Origin: an uncultured Oscillospiraceae bacterium
Lineage (GTDB): Bacteria; Bacillota; Clostridia; Oscillospirales; Oscillospiraceae
Reading direction: 5' to 3'
NCBI GenBank assembly: GCA_934646185.1
Contig: CAKUEH010000005.1
Coordinates: 1 to 64,000 of the forward strand
DNA length: 64,000 nt
Notes under the pieces: model-generated
What the model saw: only the letters and a program-made list of their open reading frames with translations
Databases searched by the model: none
Told to the model about the DNA's origin: nothing
Part shown: one piece after another, positions 1 through 7,310 of the stretch
How the letters are laid out: each line of letters opens with the position of its first letter
Position numbering within the stretch: the stretch's first letter is position 1
Made by a program: the position numbers and the translations under genes

Positions 1-162
1 GGCATCACGGTCCTGCTCATCGAGCAGAACGCGAACATGGCGCTGAAGGTCGCCGACTGGGCCTACGTCATGCAGACGGGCTCCATCCTCATGCAGGGCC
101 CCGGCGAAGAGCTGGCCGCCAACGAGGAGGTCAAGGCCGCGTATCTCGGCACGGCAAAATAA
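1..162 (+). CDS. livF: Branched-chain amino acid ABC transporter ATPase, C-terminal end (LivF-like), partial
   Basis: Only the last 53 codons are in the window; the gene enters from the left edge in frame 1 and ends with TAA at 160-162. The visible protein contains LLIEQN, then ALKVADWAYVMQTG and a C-terminal AAYLG, which is the usual tail of LivF, the second ATPase of the branched-chain amino acid (HAAT) ABC importer. The Gln and Asn after LLIE sit where other ABC ATPases have the switch histidine region. It would act on the cytoplasmic face of the membrane together with LivG, LivH and LivM, which would lie to the left. Family assignment rests on this tail only; a urea/amide-type UrtE paralogue is possible. 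Confidence 0.8.
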   Translation, partial: GITVLLIEQNANMALKVADWAYVMQTGSILMQGPGEELAANEEVKAAYLGTAK

Positions 163-167
163 AACAG

Positions 168-200
168 TCCCCCGGCAGCCATTCAAGGCTGCCGGGGGAT
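168..200. terminator. Bidirectional terminator between livF and the SLH gene
   Basis: A 12-bp GC-rich stem (169-180 with 187-198) with a 6-base loop lies between the convergent ends of livF and the SLH gene. On the minus strand it is followed by a T-rich run (complement of 154-166), the better terminator direction; on the plus strand the tract is weak. Confidence 0.7.
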
Positions 201-221
201 CTTACGTTCTGCACGTGTGCG

Positions 222-1448
222 TTATTTGAGCCTGCGGATGTATCCGCTGCCGCAGACCAGACTGTAGTAGACCTCCTCGCCGACGGCAAACACGTCGGTG
301 CTGCCGAACGCGCGGACGGTCTGGCTCTTGCCGTCGACGTCGACCGTCAGGGGCGAGACGGACGTGACCGTCGCCGGGCGGCTCGTCGTGACGAGAACGA
401 CATCGAAGGCGTTGTCGCCGTCGTGGTCGATCACGGTGATCTTGTCGTTCGCGGACGGCGCGTTCAGAATATCCTTGTTCGAGGGCGTGTAGTTGTAGTA
501 ATACGCGGTCTGATCCGTCAGACGGAAGCCTCCGCCGGAGCAGATCTCCTTGAGCTGAGAGGCATCGGTGAAAGTATAATAGACCTCATCGACCGCATAG
601 CACGGGATGCCGAAGACCTTGCCGTCCTTCACGTAGATATCGACGTTCCGGCCGAGCAGGCTGAGATCCGTGGAGATATCAAAGGCCTTGTGCCCGGCGA
701 GCTTGCTCGTCCCGGCGGGAAGCGTACTGCCCGCGCTCGTCAGATCGGCGCACTCGTTGCCGGTCAGCGTGGCGGTGTAGCGCGTGAGGCCGAAGCGGAT
801 CTCCAGATACGACATGGGGTTCATCAGGCTGTCGAGCACATAGCGCGCCTCGCCCTCCTGGCCGGCGTCTGCGACCTTGGGGCAGAGCATGGCGTTATAG
901 ATGAGCAGGCACGCGATATCGCGCGTAGCGGCCGACTCATAGCTGACAGAGACGCCCGCGTAGATCCCCTTCAGGAACGCGTCCTCGTCGACGTTCTGCG
1001 CCCAGCTTGCTCCGACATAGCGCGAGGCGTCCTCGCCGAGAATGACGAGCAGCATCTTTGCAAGCTCGCGGATCGTCACAGGGTCTGCCGGGCGGAAGCG
1101 GCCGCTGCTGCCGGCAATGATGCCGCGCTCGGCGCAGTAGACGATCAGATCTGCCGCCCAGGACGCGGAAATATCATAAAACGGAGCGGCGCCGTTCTGC
1201 GGCTGCGGATCGGCCTCGCACAGAAGCGCCATCAGCTTGGCGACCTCTTCGCGCCGGATGGGATTCTGCGGGCCGAAGCTGCCGTCCGAGTAGCCGGAAA
1301 TCAGCCCAAGGTCGCAGAGCATCCGCACGGCGTTGATGTTTTTGATCTCCTGCTGGTCGGTGAAGCCTGCGAAATCAGCAGCGGCGCAGGGGATCACGAG
1401 CGTAAGCGCCAGCACGGCCGCAAGCAGCGCGCAAAGCAGTTTTTTCAA
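222..1448 (-). CDS. SLH-domain cell-surface protein
   Basis: A 408-residue secreted protein. It starts at a TTG (1448-1446) preceded by an AAGGGGG ribosome site; the frame stays open further upstream, but that part has no signal-like sequence and covers the promoter. Residues 1-24 form a signal peptide (KK, hydrophobic core, ending CAAA). SLH repeat 1 lies at about 25-80 (GYSDGSFGPQNPIRREE), repeat 2 at about 88-145 (RFRPADPVTIRELAKML), and a third, degenerate one at about 150-190 (ATRDIACLLIYNAM). SLH repeats normally bind pyruvylated secondary cell-wall polymer and anchor proteins to the envelope. The remaining 210 residues match nothing I recognise and may be the exposed part. It is single, not in an operon, and faces livF. 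Confidence 0.85.
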   Translation of the reverse strand: MKKLLCALLAAVLALTLVIPCAAADFAGFTDQQEIKNINAVRMLCDLGLISGYSDGSFGPQNPIRREEVAKLMALLCEADPQPQNGAAPFYDISASWAADLIVYCAERGIIAGSSGRFRPADPVTIRELAKMLLVILGEDASRYVGASWAQNVDEDAFLKGIYAGVSVSYESAATRDIACLLIYNAMLCPKVADAGQEGEARYVLDSLMNPMSYLEIRFGLTRYTATLTGNECADLTSAGSTLPAGTSKLAGHKAFDISTDLSLLGRNVDIYVKDGKVFGIPCYAVDEVYYTFTDASQLKEICSGGGFRLTDQTAYYYNYTPSNKDILNAPSANDKITVIDHDGDNAFDVVLVTTSRPATVTSVSPLTVDVDGKSQTVRAFGSTDVFAVGEEVYYSLVCGSGYIRRLK

Positions 1449-1480
1449 GGCGGAGCCCCCTTCCGGTAATAGTTGTTTCC

Positions 1481-1509
1481 AGTATAGGCGGAGGCCGGAA
1501 GGATTGCAA
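1481..1509 (-). promoter_or_regulatory. Sigma-A promoter of the SLH gene
   Basis: On the minus strand TTGCAA (1509-1504) and TATACT (1486-1481) are separated by exactly 17 bases. This places the transcript start around 1475, just upstream of the TTG start, and supports the short version of the SLH protein. Confidence 0.75.
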
Positions 1510-1566
1510 GAGAAGCGGGCCGTTTGTAACAGAACTGTAATGAAAACGGGGAAAAACCGGACGGGA

Positions 1567-1595
1567 TTGCATTTTTTCCGCGGGACTGGTACAAT
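1567..1595 (+). promoter_or_regulatory. Sigma-A promoter of ylmH
   Basis: TTGCAT (1567-1572) and TACAAT (1590-1595) with a 17-base spacer. A GGAGG ribosome site follows before the ATG at 1619. Confidence 0.8.
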
Positions 1596-1618
1596 ACAGA
1601 CCGGAAGGAGGCGGAGCA

Positions 1619-2404
1619 ATGGACAAACGCGAACAGATCGCGCGCATGGCGCAGACGAAGGAAGACGAAATGCTGCTGGCCAGGGTCTATGAGCGCATGA
1701 CGAACGCCGCCGCGCGCAATATCCCGGCCTCGACGGGCTTTTTGTCCAGGCGGGAGCAGATGCTTGCCGCCGAGCTGCTGCGCGGACAGGAGATCCGGTT
1801 TTACGGCGGGCCACCCATGGCCGAGCGCGAGATCTGCTGTTATCTGCCGGACTATCTGGACGAGAGCTGGCTGGAAGGGGAAGACGGCCCCATCGCCGCC
1901 GTCCGCGCGTCCTATTTTGAGGGCGATACGCTCACGCACCGGGATTTTCTCGGCGCGCTGATGGGCTGCGGCGTCAAGCGTGAAACGGTTGGGGATATCT
2001 ATGTAGCGGCGGGCCGCTGCGACTTTCTCGTCACGCGCGAGGTGCTGCCGTACCTGCTGCAGAATTTCCTGTCCGCCGGACGCACAAAGCTGCACGTGGA
2101 GCGCATCGCGATCGCGGACGTTTCCGTACCGGAGCAGAAGACCCGGCAGGTTCGCGACACCGTTCCCTCCCTGCGGCTCGACGGCATCGTGTCCTCGGGC
2201 TTTTCCATCAGCCGCGGCAAGGCCGCGGATTATATCGCCGCGGGAAAATGCGAGCTCAATTACGCGCCCTGCGTAAAGGGCGACAAGCAGACGGCGGAGG
2301 ACGACGTGATCACCGTCCGCGGTCTTGGAAAGATCCGGCTGGACGCCGTCGGCGGCAATACGAAAAAAGGCCGCATCTGCGTTGAAATAACAAGATTTCT
2401 GTAA
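1619..2404 (+). CDS. ylmH: S4-domain RNA-binding protein YlmH (RqcP2-like)
   Basis: A 261-residue protein of the YlmH family: an N-terminal YlmH domain (about 1-170, with the typical MLLARVYERM and the YLPDYLDE segment) and a C-terminal S4 RNA-binding domain at about 185-240 (RLDGIVSSGFSISRGKA). Length and architecture match the family. In Bacillus subtilis YlmH binds the 50S subunit and acts in ribosome-associated quality control. In many Firmicutes ylmH sits in the division/cell-wall region between sepF and divIVA; here it stands alone behind its own promoter, followed after 12 bases by the small DUF896 gene. The start is fixed by GGAGG eight bases upstream. Confidence 0.9.
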   Translation: MDKREQIARMAQTKEDEMLLARVYERMTNAAARNIPASTGFLSRREQMLAAELLRGQEIRFYGGPPMAEREICCYLPDYLDESWLEGEDGPIAAVRASYFEGDTLTHRDFLGALMGCGVKRETVGDIYVAAGRCDFLVTREVLPYLLQNFLSAGRTKLHVERIAIADVSVPEQKTRQVRDTVPSLRLDGIVSSGFSISRGKAADYIAAGKCELNYAPCVKGDKQTAEDDVITVRGLGKIRLDAVGGNTKKGRICVEITRFL

Positions 2405-2416
2405 GGAGCATGCTCT

Positions 2417-2614
2417 ATGAAAAAAGAAGATATCGACCGCATCAACGAGCTGGCCCGCAAGGCCAGGACCGTCGGCCTCACGCCGGAGGAAAACGAGGAG
2501 CGCGCCGTGCTGCGCCGGGCCTACATCGACTCCGTCGTGGGCGATCTGCGCCAGCAGCTCGACAACACCTACATCGTCGACAGCAAGGGCAACAAGCGCA
2601 AGCTGCGCCAGTGA
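2417..2614 (+). CDS. DUF896 family small protein (YnzC-like)
   Basis: A 65-residue protein with the family hallmarks: two helices, RINELARKART, then LTPEE, RAVLRRAYIDSV and a C-terminal YIVDSKGNK. B. subtilis YnzC is SOS-associated in its operon and its structure is a helical hairpin, but no biochemical function is established for the family. It follows ylmH by 12 bases and probably shares its transcript. A clear AGGAG-type site lies upstream (2403-2408). Its TGA stop (2612-2614) directly touches the stop of the opposing DUF1294 gene. Confidence 0.9.
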   Translation: MKKEDIDRINELARKARTVGLTPEENEERAVLRRAYIDSVVGDLRQQLDNTYIVDSKGNKRKLRQ

Positions 2615-2866
2615 TCAGTGCAGCAGGAAATACAAGATCGCGCACTGCGCCAGAAGCAGCAGCGGGACCGTGACCGTAAACAGCGGCTTTCGCGTCTTGT
2701 GGCGGCAGACATACATGCCCGCCAGCACGCCGAGACTGCCGAAGCAGGCCGCGAACGCCAGCAGCAGCGCCTCCGGGATCCGGCGGCGGCGACGGCGGGC
2801 AAGATTTTTATCCAGCAGCATAATTGCGAAGCCGGATGCATTCATTAGAAGCAGGAAAACAAGCAT
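2615..2866 (-). CDS. DUF1294 small membrane protein
   Basis: An 83-residue protein with three predicted membrane segments (about 1-18, 32-52, 64-82) and the DUF1294 pattern: a MLLDKNLA segment, a basic loop (six Arg in a row), IPEALLLAF, GSLGVLAGMYVCRHKTRKPLF. DUF1294 proteins are inner-membrane proteins of unknown role. The ATG at 2866 has an AAAGGA site upstream; a longer frame exists but crosses into the neighbouring divergent gene. It is convergent with the DUF896 gene with no base between the two stop codons. Confidence 0.85.
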   Translation of the reverse strand: MLVFLLLMNASGFAIMLLDKNLARRRRRRIPEALLLAFAACFGSLGVLAGMYVCRHKTRKPLFTVTVPLLLLAQCAILYFLLH

Positions 2867-2896
2867 GGAACATTCCTTTCTATTGGAGGCGATCTG

Positions 2897-3409
2897 GTGA
2901 TGAAGCGAATTCTGATCGGTTGGATGGCGGCGCTGACCGCGCTGCTGTGCGCATGCTCGGCGCAGACGGTCTGGGAGACGGTGGACGGCGGCTGCGTGCC
3001 GGCAGAGGGCGGCGCAGCCTATGCGATCTGCATTTCTCTGCCGCAGGACGCGGTCGAGGAGGTCTTTGCCGAGCGCGGCGCGCGGCACGTCTATACCCAG
3101 CCGGGCGGCGGCTATGAGATCACAACGGAGGTTCTGGACGCCGCGCCCGCCGCCGCGATCGTCCGCCGGCTGTCGGGCTTCGACGCGTCCGCGCTGCACG
3201 TGTACAAGAGCGGCGGGAAGGACCGGCCTGTCTGGCAGTTTGCCTGGTACGCGGCCTCGGACGAGGGCGGACGGATGTACCGCTGCAAGGTGATCTCCGA
3301 CGGCGGCTGCTGCTACGCGCTGACGGTCAGCGTGCCAGAGGGCTCCGGCACCAGCTATGATAGCATGCTTGCGGAGGTATTCTCAAGCATGGAATTGCAG
3401 CCGGTGTGA
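2897..3409 (+). CDS. Putative lipoprotein of unknown function
   Basis: A 170-residue protein beginning with a lipoprotein signal: MKRILIGWMAALTALLCACS, with a candidate lipidated Cys at residue 18 or 20. GTG at 2897 or ATG at 2900 are both possible; GGAGG at 2885-2889 is 7 or 10 bases away. The mature part is rich in beta-strand-like segments and Gly, contains paired Cys near 145 (GGCCYALTVSV) and a C-terminal helix (YDSMLAEVFSSM) that resembles the end of PsbP/DUF-type lipoproteins that are made to be compared with total load, but I do not recognise a family. It would sit on the outer face of the membrane. No terminator is obvious before the tRNA promoter. Confidence 0.7.
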   Translation: MMKRILIGWMAALTALLCACSAQTVWETVDGGCVPAEGGAAYAICISLPQDAVEEVFAERGARHVYTQPGGGYEITTEVLDAAPAAAIVRRLSGFDASALHVYKSGGKDRPVWQFAWYAASDEGGRMYRCKVISDGGCCYALTVSVPEGSGTSYDSMLAEVFSSMELQPV

Positions 3410-3445
3410 GCGATGAAAAAAGTTTCGCGATTTTGAAAATTGTTC

Positions 3446-3474
3446 TTGACATTTGCCGTACTGGCCGTTATAAT
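3446..3474 (+). promoter_or_regulatory. Perfect consensus promoter of the tRNA operon
   Basis: TTGACA (3446-3451), 17-base spacer, TATAAT (3469-3474): exact sigma-A consensus at both boxes. It starts about 30 bases upstream of tRNA-Val, as expected for a strongly expressed stable-RNA operon. Confidence 0.92.
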
Positions 3475-3508
3475 ACGTACGTCGCTGAGAGATGCGGCTT
3501 GATGGAAC

Positions 3509-3584
3509 GGAAGGTTAGCTCAGCTGGGAGAGCACCTGCCTTACAAGCAGGGGGTCACAGGTTCGAGCCCTGTACTTTCCACCA
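3509..3584 (+). tRNA. tRNA-Val (TAC)
   Basis: Complete cloverleaf: acceptor GGAAGGT with ACTTTCC, D-loop with AGCTGGGAGAGC, anticodon stem CCTGC/GCAGG around loop CTTACAA (anticodon TAC), T-arm with GTTCGAG, and an encoded CCA end. Confidence 0.95.
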
Positions 3585-3592
3585 ATTTACCT

Positions 3593-3669
3593 GGCCCGGT
3601 GGTGCAGTCGGTTAGCACGCCAGCCTGTCACGCTGGAGGTCGACAGTTCGAGTCTGTTCCGGGTCGCCA
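3593..3669 (+). tRNA. tRNA-Asp (GTC)
   Basis: Acceptor GGCCCGG with CCGGGTC (one G-T pair), anticodon stem CCAGC/GCTGG around CTGTCAC (anticodon GTC), T-loop GTTCGAG, discriminator G and encoded CCA. Eight bases after tRNA-Val. Confidence 0.95.
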
Positions 3670-3680
3670 TAATGTATGAT

Positions 3681-3701
3681 GAGGCGAGTTTATCTCGCCT
3701 C
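3681..3701 (+). other. Spacer hairpin between tRNA-Asp and tRNA-Phe
   Basis: GAGGCGAG (3681-3688) and CTCGCCTC (3694-3701) form an 8-bp stem with a 5-base loop. No T tract follows, so it is more likely a processing element of the tRNA precursor than a terminator. Confidence 0.6.
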
Positions 3702-3706
3702 AACAT

Positions 3707-3782
<76 letters not shown>

Positions 3783-3786
3783 TTAT

Positions 3787-3862
3787 GCGGGTGTAGCTCA
3801 TCCGGTAGAGCGCCACCTTGCCAAGGTGGAGGTAGCGAGTTCGAGCCTCGTCACCCGCTCCA
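3787..3862 (+). tRNA. tRNA-Gly (GCC)
   Basis: Acceptor GCGGGTG with CACCCGC, anticodon stem CCACC/GGTGG around TTGCCAA (anticodon GCC), T-loop GTTCGAG, encoded CCA. Only four bases separate it from tRNA-Phe. Confidence 0.95.
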
Positions 3863-3866
3863 AAAT

Positions 3867-3898
3867 AAATAGGAATGCCTTCGCAGCATTCCTATTTT
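3867..3898 (+). terminator. Terminator-like hairpin between tRNA-Gly and tRNA-Cys
   Basis: A 12-bp stem (3867-3878 with 3886-3897) ends in TTTT and is preceded by AAAA, so it could stop transcription in either direction. It would separate the tRNA-Cys gene from the four upstream tRNAs or reduce read-through into it. Confidence 0.6.
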
Positions 3899-3905
3899 CA
3901 TATCC

Positions 3906-3980
3906 GGTGCCGTGGCCAAGTGGTAAGGCAAAGGTCTGCAAAACCTTCACTCCCCAGTTCAAATCTGGGCGGCACCTCCA
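3906..3980 (+). tRNA. tRNA-Cys (GCA)
   Basis: Acceptor GGTGCCG with CGGCACC, short D-arm (GTGGCCAAGTGGTAAGGC), anticodon stem AAGGT/ACCTT around CTGCAAA (anticodon GCA), T-loop GTTCAAA, encoded CCA. Confidence 0.95.
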
Positions 3981-3982
3981 TC

Positions 3983-4019
3983 GTCGCTGCGGACTGCATA
4001 TCGTTCGCAGCGACTTTTT
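3983..4019 (+). terminator. Terminator of the tRNA operon
   Basis: Nine-base arms (3983-3991 with 4006-4014) followed by TTTTT, three bases after tRNA-Cys. Confidence 0.8.
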
Positions 4020-4069
4020 ACGCTTCGCATGAAAAGTCACTTCTCACTCATTCCGTCGCAGCTCCTCTC

Positions 4070-4110
4070 AAAACCGCAATCGCTTCGCTGGATTGCGATT
4101 TTGTTTTTTG
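4070..4110 (+). terminator. Second terminator after the tRNA cluster
   Basis: Stem AAAACCGCAATC (4070-4081) with GATTGCGATTTT (4091-4102), then GTTTTTT. A back-up stop for the tRNA transcript. Nothing else is visible between 4020 and 4140. Confidence 0.7.
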
Positions 4111-4142
4111 ATTTGATCATGGATCTGTTCTTCCGCGCGCAC

Positions 4143-4180
4143 AAGACCGCCGCATTTCGGTTGAAATGCGGCGGTCTTTC
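4143..4180. terminator. Terminator of the GH2 gene (minus), possibly bidirectional
   Basis: A 15-bp stem (4143-4157 with 4164-4178) with a 6-base loop, 40 bases beyond the stop of the minus-strand GH2 gene. The plus-strand side ends in TCTTTC. Confidence 0.7.
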
Positions 4181-4217
4181 TGACTTTTACATCATTTTGG
4201 ATTTCTTCGGGCGGCGT

Positions 4218-7200
4218 TTATGCTTCCGGTTCGGCCCGCAGCATGCGCTGCGCGAAATTCCATGCGGCGGGATTTGCCGCGGCGTGCTGTCGGAGATCGA
4301 GCTGGCAGATGACGACGCTGCCGCGGCCGAGCTTCCGCTCGCCGGCGATGAGCGCCGGGCCCCACTGTCCGGCTTCGTCGGTGTTGCCGCTCAGCAGCAC
4401 GGGCGCGTAATCCGCGGCGGTGAAGGTCGATCCGGCCAGCGGCGTGATGCGCTGTGCCTCGGGCGAGTACCAGCTGCGAAAGCTCCGGCTGTCGAAGCCC
4501 CTGACCCAGCGGTGGCCGGTGTCTCTGGAGCAGAAATGCACCGGCGCCATGGCGCAGGCCTTGACAAAGACCCGCTGGCCGCAGATCTCGTGCTCCCCGC
4601 AGGGCAGGCGCAGAAACACCAGCTTTTTTCCGCCGCGCACCAGCGCGTCGAGCGCCTCTGCGCTGCGCGCATATGCATCATAGGACGCGGCGATGAGCGT
4701 GTCGGCCTGCGCAGCCTGCGCGGGCGAGGCTGTGTCCAGAACGCACAGCCGCGTATCGCCGAGCAGCGCTTCCCGGGGCATAACGTCAAATTCCGACGCG
4801 GCGCGGTGGAGCACCGTGCCGTTTTCGTCCAGAAGCAGCGTCCGGAGAACGCCGCGTCCGGCCGCCTGCGGCAGAAGCGCGTGGACGCTCCCGGCATAGA
4901 CCGGCATGCACGCCGGAATATCCAGCGCGAGAACGCCGCTCTGCCGCACGCCGTCCGGCGTTAGGAGCTCGTAGACGAGCTTCGCGGGAACCGCGTGCGG
5001 CGTATCGTTGCACGCCCAGAGCTCCAGATCGGTCTGCTCGCCGGGGAAATAGCATTCCCGGTCTGTGCGGATGCTGACCATGACGGGCGTCAGCGCGTCG
5101 CGATAGGCAAAATAGGCGGGCTTCGGCGTGCGCTCGCAGTCGACGATCGCCTTCATCCAGCCGGACGGGAACGCGTCGATCAGCAGATGAATGGCAAAGG
5201 AGATCATGTCCGCGTTCCGGCGGAACGCCTGCGTCATCTGGCGCGCCGCCTCGGCCTGATGCGCCTGGCTGCGCGCGGCCCACTCGTCCAGCGTGTGCGG
5301 CGTTTCGTAGAAACAGTAGTGCAGCGAGCCGCTCTGCGCCGCGGGGATGCGGTCGGGCGTCCAGACGGCTTCGTCCTGCGCGGTCTGCGGGAGCCATGCG
5401 GCGGGATAGCGCCGCCGCATCAGCCCGACGGGGTCGAGCCCCTCCGCGCCGTATTCGCCGCAGGCATAGAGCCAGCCCTTTTTGACCTGGAGCCAGTCGC
5501 CGGCGCGCAGGCAGCCGGCGTCGAGCCCCTGGCCGTTGTACCAGTAGTTGTAGCAGTGATTGTCGGTCAGCGTATCCGGCGAGGTGGGCGGGTCAAAATC
5601 GCCCTCCACGTGCTTGACGACGCGGTCGGGGTTTTGCAGATGCACCGCGTGGTCGGCGCAGGCGAAAAAGGCGCGCAGCTGCTCCCGGTCAAGGTGGCGG
5701 TGCGGACAGTTGCGCGCGTTCGGCGCGGGCTCGTTGATGTAGGAGAGCAGGATGCTGCACGGATGATTGCGCACCAGACGCTCCATCTCCTCCGCCTGAC
5801 GGACGGCCTCGCAGAATTTGTTCCTGCGCAGTACGCCGAACAGCGGCAGGTCGGTCTGCGCCATAAGGCCCAGCCGGTCGCAGAAATCATAGACCTTCTG
5901 CTGCACGGGCCGCTGCGTCAGCCGGAGAAAATTCAGATGGCACGCCTTTGCCAGCAGCAGATCCTCAAACAGCTGCGCGTCGTCGCCGCGCATGACGTCC
6001 TGCTGCTCGAAGCCCATGGTATTTGCCCCGCGCAGGCGGATCGGCTCGCCGTTGAGGTACAGCCTTCCCCGCGGCTCGGACGCGGTATCCATTTTGAAGC
6101 TGCGCATGCCGAAGACGGCGCGCTGCGCGTCTATGGCGCTGCCGCCCGGGCTGAGCAGTTCCGCGTGCAGCGCGTACAGCCACGGCGTATCCGGCGTCCA
6201 GAGCCGGAAAGCCTCCATGGGCAGCTCCGTTGTATAATAGTTGACGCCCTTTTCCAGCCTCAGCGGCACCGGCACGCCGAGAAGACCCTGCTCGCGCATC
6301 TCCGCTTCCTTTACCGTATCGCCGAGGGGGATCTCGTGATACGTGGACGGGGTGAAACTATGGCCCTCCAGAAGCGTCTGCGGGAAGTTTTCACCGTACA
6401 GTCCCAGCCGGAAGGAGACGGCCAGCGGCTCGGTCTGCGTGCTGAACGCCTCGAGCGTCAGCCGGATCCTGTGTTCGTCCGGGAGCGGGCGGACAAAGAT
6501 CGAATGGATGAACTGCCGCGCGCGGAGCTCCAGCCGCACGGGTTGATAGATGCCCATGCCGGGCGGGCAGTGGTGCCAGCCGGTCTTCGGCTCGTCGTAG
6601 CCGGGGCCGGTCGCGGCGTAGAGCTTGTCGCCGGAATACTCCGGCCCGCCGTAGAAAAGGGCGCTGCCCATGTGGACAAAGTCATTTTTGACGCAGATCG
6701 CCAGCGTGTTCTCTCCGCTGCGCAGACTCTCGGTGCAGTCCAGCTCGAACGGCGCGAAAAAGCCCTCGTGCGAGCCGACGCATTTCCCGTTCAGGTACAC
6801 GTCCGCCGCATAATCCACGCCGTCAAAGCACAAAAACGCGCTCTGCCGCGCGGCGGAAACGTCCGGCGCGCAAAAAACGGTCCGGTAGACCGTTTCGGCT
6901 TTGCCGAGCGGCGCGCCGTAATGCGGGATCGTGACGCGCTCCCAGCTGCCGCATCCGGCGAGCACGGCGGAAAAATCCGCCGCGTCGGCGGGCGTGAGAA
7001 CGCGCCAGTCGAAGCTGGTGAGCGGCAGGATCTGCCGCGTCTGCGCGATCTGCGGCGCGCAGGCCGCGAAGAAGGGGCGGTATTTTTCCCGCAGCGCCTG
7101 CAATTCGCGCGCCAGAGACGCCTGCGGGCTCTCGGAGCCGGTCATGTCATACCGGCTTTCCCCCTGCGCGAGCGGCAGCGCGCGGTCTTCGGGCTTGCGG

Positions 7201-7280
7201 ATGTGCGGCGTGTACAGCGCCTCGTCGCGGCAGATCGCGGCCATGGCCGCGATCTGCGCAAATTTATCGTTTTTACCCAT
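4218..7280 (-). CDS. Glycoside hydrolase family 2 protein
   Basis: A 1020-residue intracellular enzyme (no signal peptide). An unusual N-terminal stretch (1-80) precedes the GH2 jelly-roll sugar-binding domain (about 90-250, with GVDYAADVYLNGK and GMGIYQPVRL), an immunoglobulin-like domain (about 255-395) and the TIM barrel (about 400-700). Candidate catalytic residues are Glu517 in SYINEP (acid/base) and Glu609 or Glu613 in ACGEYGAEG (nucleophile). A C-terminal Ig-like segment (about 715-790) and a further domain of some 200 residues follow. GH2 covers beta-galactosidase, beta-mannosidase and beta-glucuronidase; I cannot choose, but the barrel resembles divergent members. GGAGG six bases before ATG. 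It is the last gene of the minus-strand operon 10470-4218. Confidence 0.85.
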   Translation of the reverse strand: MGKNDKFAQIAAMAAICRDEALYTPHIRKPEDRALPLAQGESRYDMTGSESPQASLARELQALREKYRPFFAACAPQIAQTRQILPLTSFDWRVLTPADAADFSAVLAGCGSWERVTIPHYGAPLGKAETVYRTVFCAPDVSAARQSAFLCFDGVDYAADVYLNGKCVGSHEGFFAPFELDCTESLRSGENTLAICVKNDFVHMGSALFYGGPEYSGDKLYAATGPGYDEPKTGWHHCPPGMGIYQPVRLELRARQFIHSIFVRPLPDEHRIRLTLEAFSTQTEPLAVSFRLGLYGENFPQTLLEGHSFTPSTYHEIPLGDTVKEAEMREQGLLGVPVPLRLEKGVNYYTTELPMEAFRLWTPDTPWLYALHAELLSPGGSAIDAQRAVFGMRSFKMDTASEPRGRLYLNGEPIRLRGANTMGFEQQDVMRGDDAQLFEDLLLAKACHLNFLRLTQRPVQQKVYDFCDRLGLMAQTDLPLFGVLRRNKFCEAVRQAEEMERLVRNHPCSILLSYINEPAPNARNCPHRHLDREQLRAFFACADHAVHLQNPDRVVKHVEGDFDPPTSPDTLTDNHCYNYWYNGQGLDAGCLRAGDWLQVKKGWLYACGEYGAEGLDPVGLMRRRYPAAWLPQTAQDEAVWTPDRIPAAQSGSLHYCFYETPHTLDEWAARSQAHQAEAARQMTQAFRRNADMISFAIHLLIDAFPSGWMKAIVDCERTPKPAYFAYRDALTPVMVSIRTDRECYFPGEQTDLELWACNDTPHAVPAKLVYELLTPDGVRQSGVLALDIPACMPVYAGSVHALLPQAAGRGVLRTLLLDENGTVLHRAASEFDVMPREALLGDTRLCVLDTASPAQAAQADTLIAASYDAYARSAEALDALVRGGKKLVFLRLPCGEHEICGQRVFVKACAMAPVHFCSRDTGHRWVRGFDSRSFRSWYSPEAQRITPLAGSTFTAADYAPVLLSGNTDEAGQWGPALIAGERKLGRGSVVICQLDLRQHAAANPAAWNFAQRMLRAEPEA

Positions 7281-7310
7281 GTGTTCCTCCGTTGCGGCCG
7301 TGCCGCCGCG

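Noticed and set aside
1449..1814. N-terminal extension of the SLH protein by 122 residues
   Set aside because: It would cover the promoter (1481-1509) and part of ylmH, is rich in Arg and Cys, and places the signal peptide inside the protein. The TTG at 1448 has a good ribosome site.
3681..3701. Terminator between tRNA-Asp and tRNA-Phe
   Set aside because: The stem is perfect but no T tract follows in either direction.
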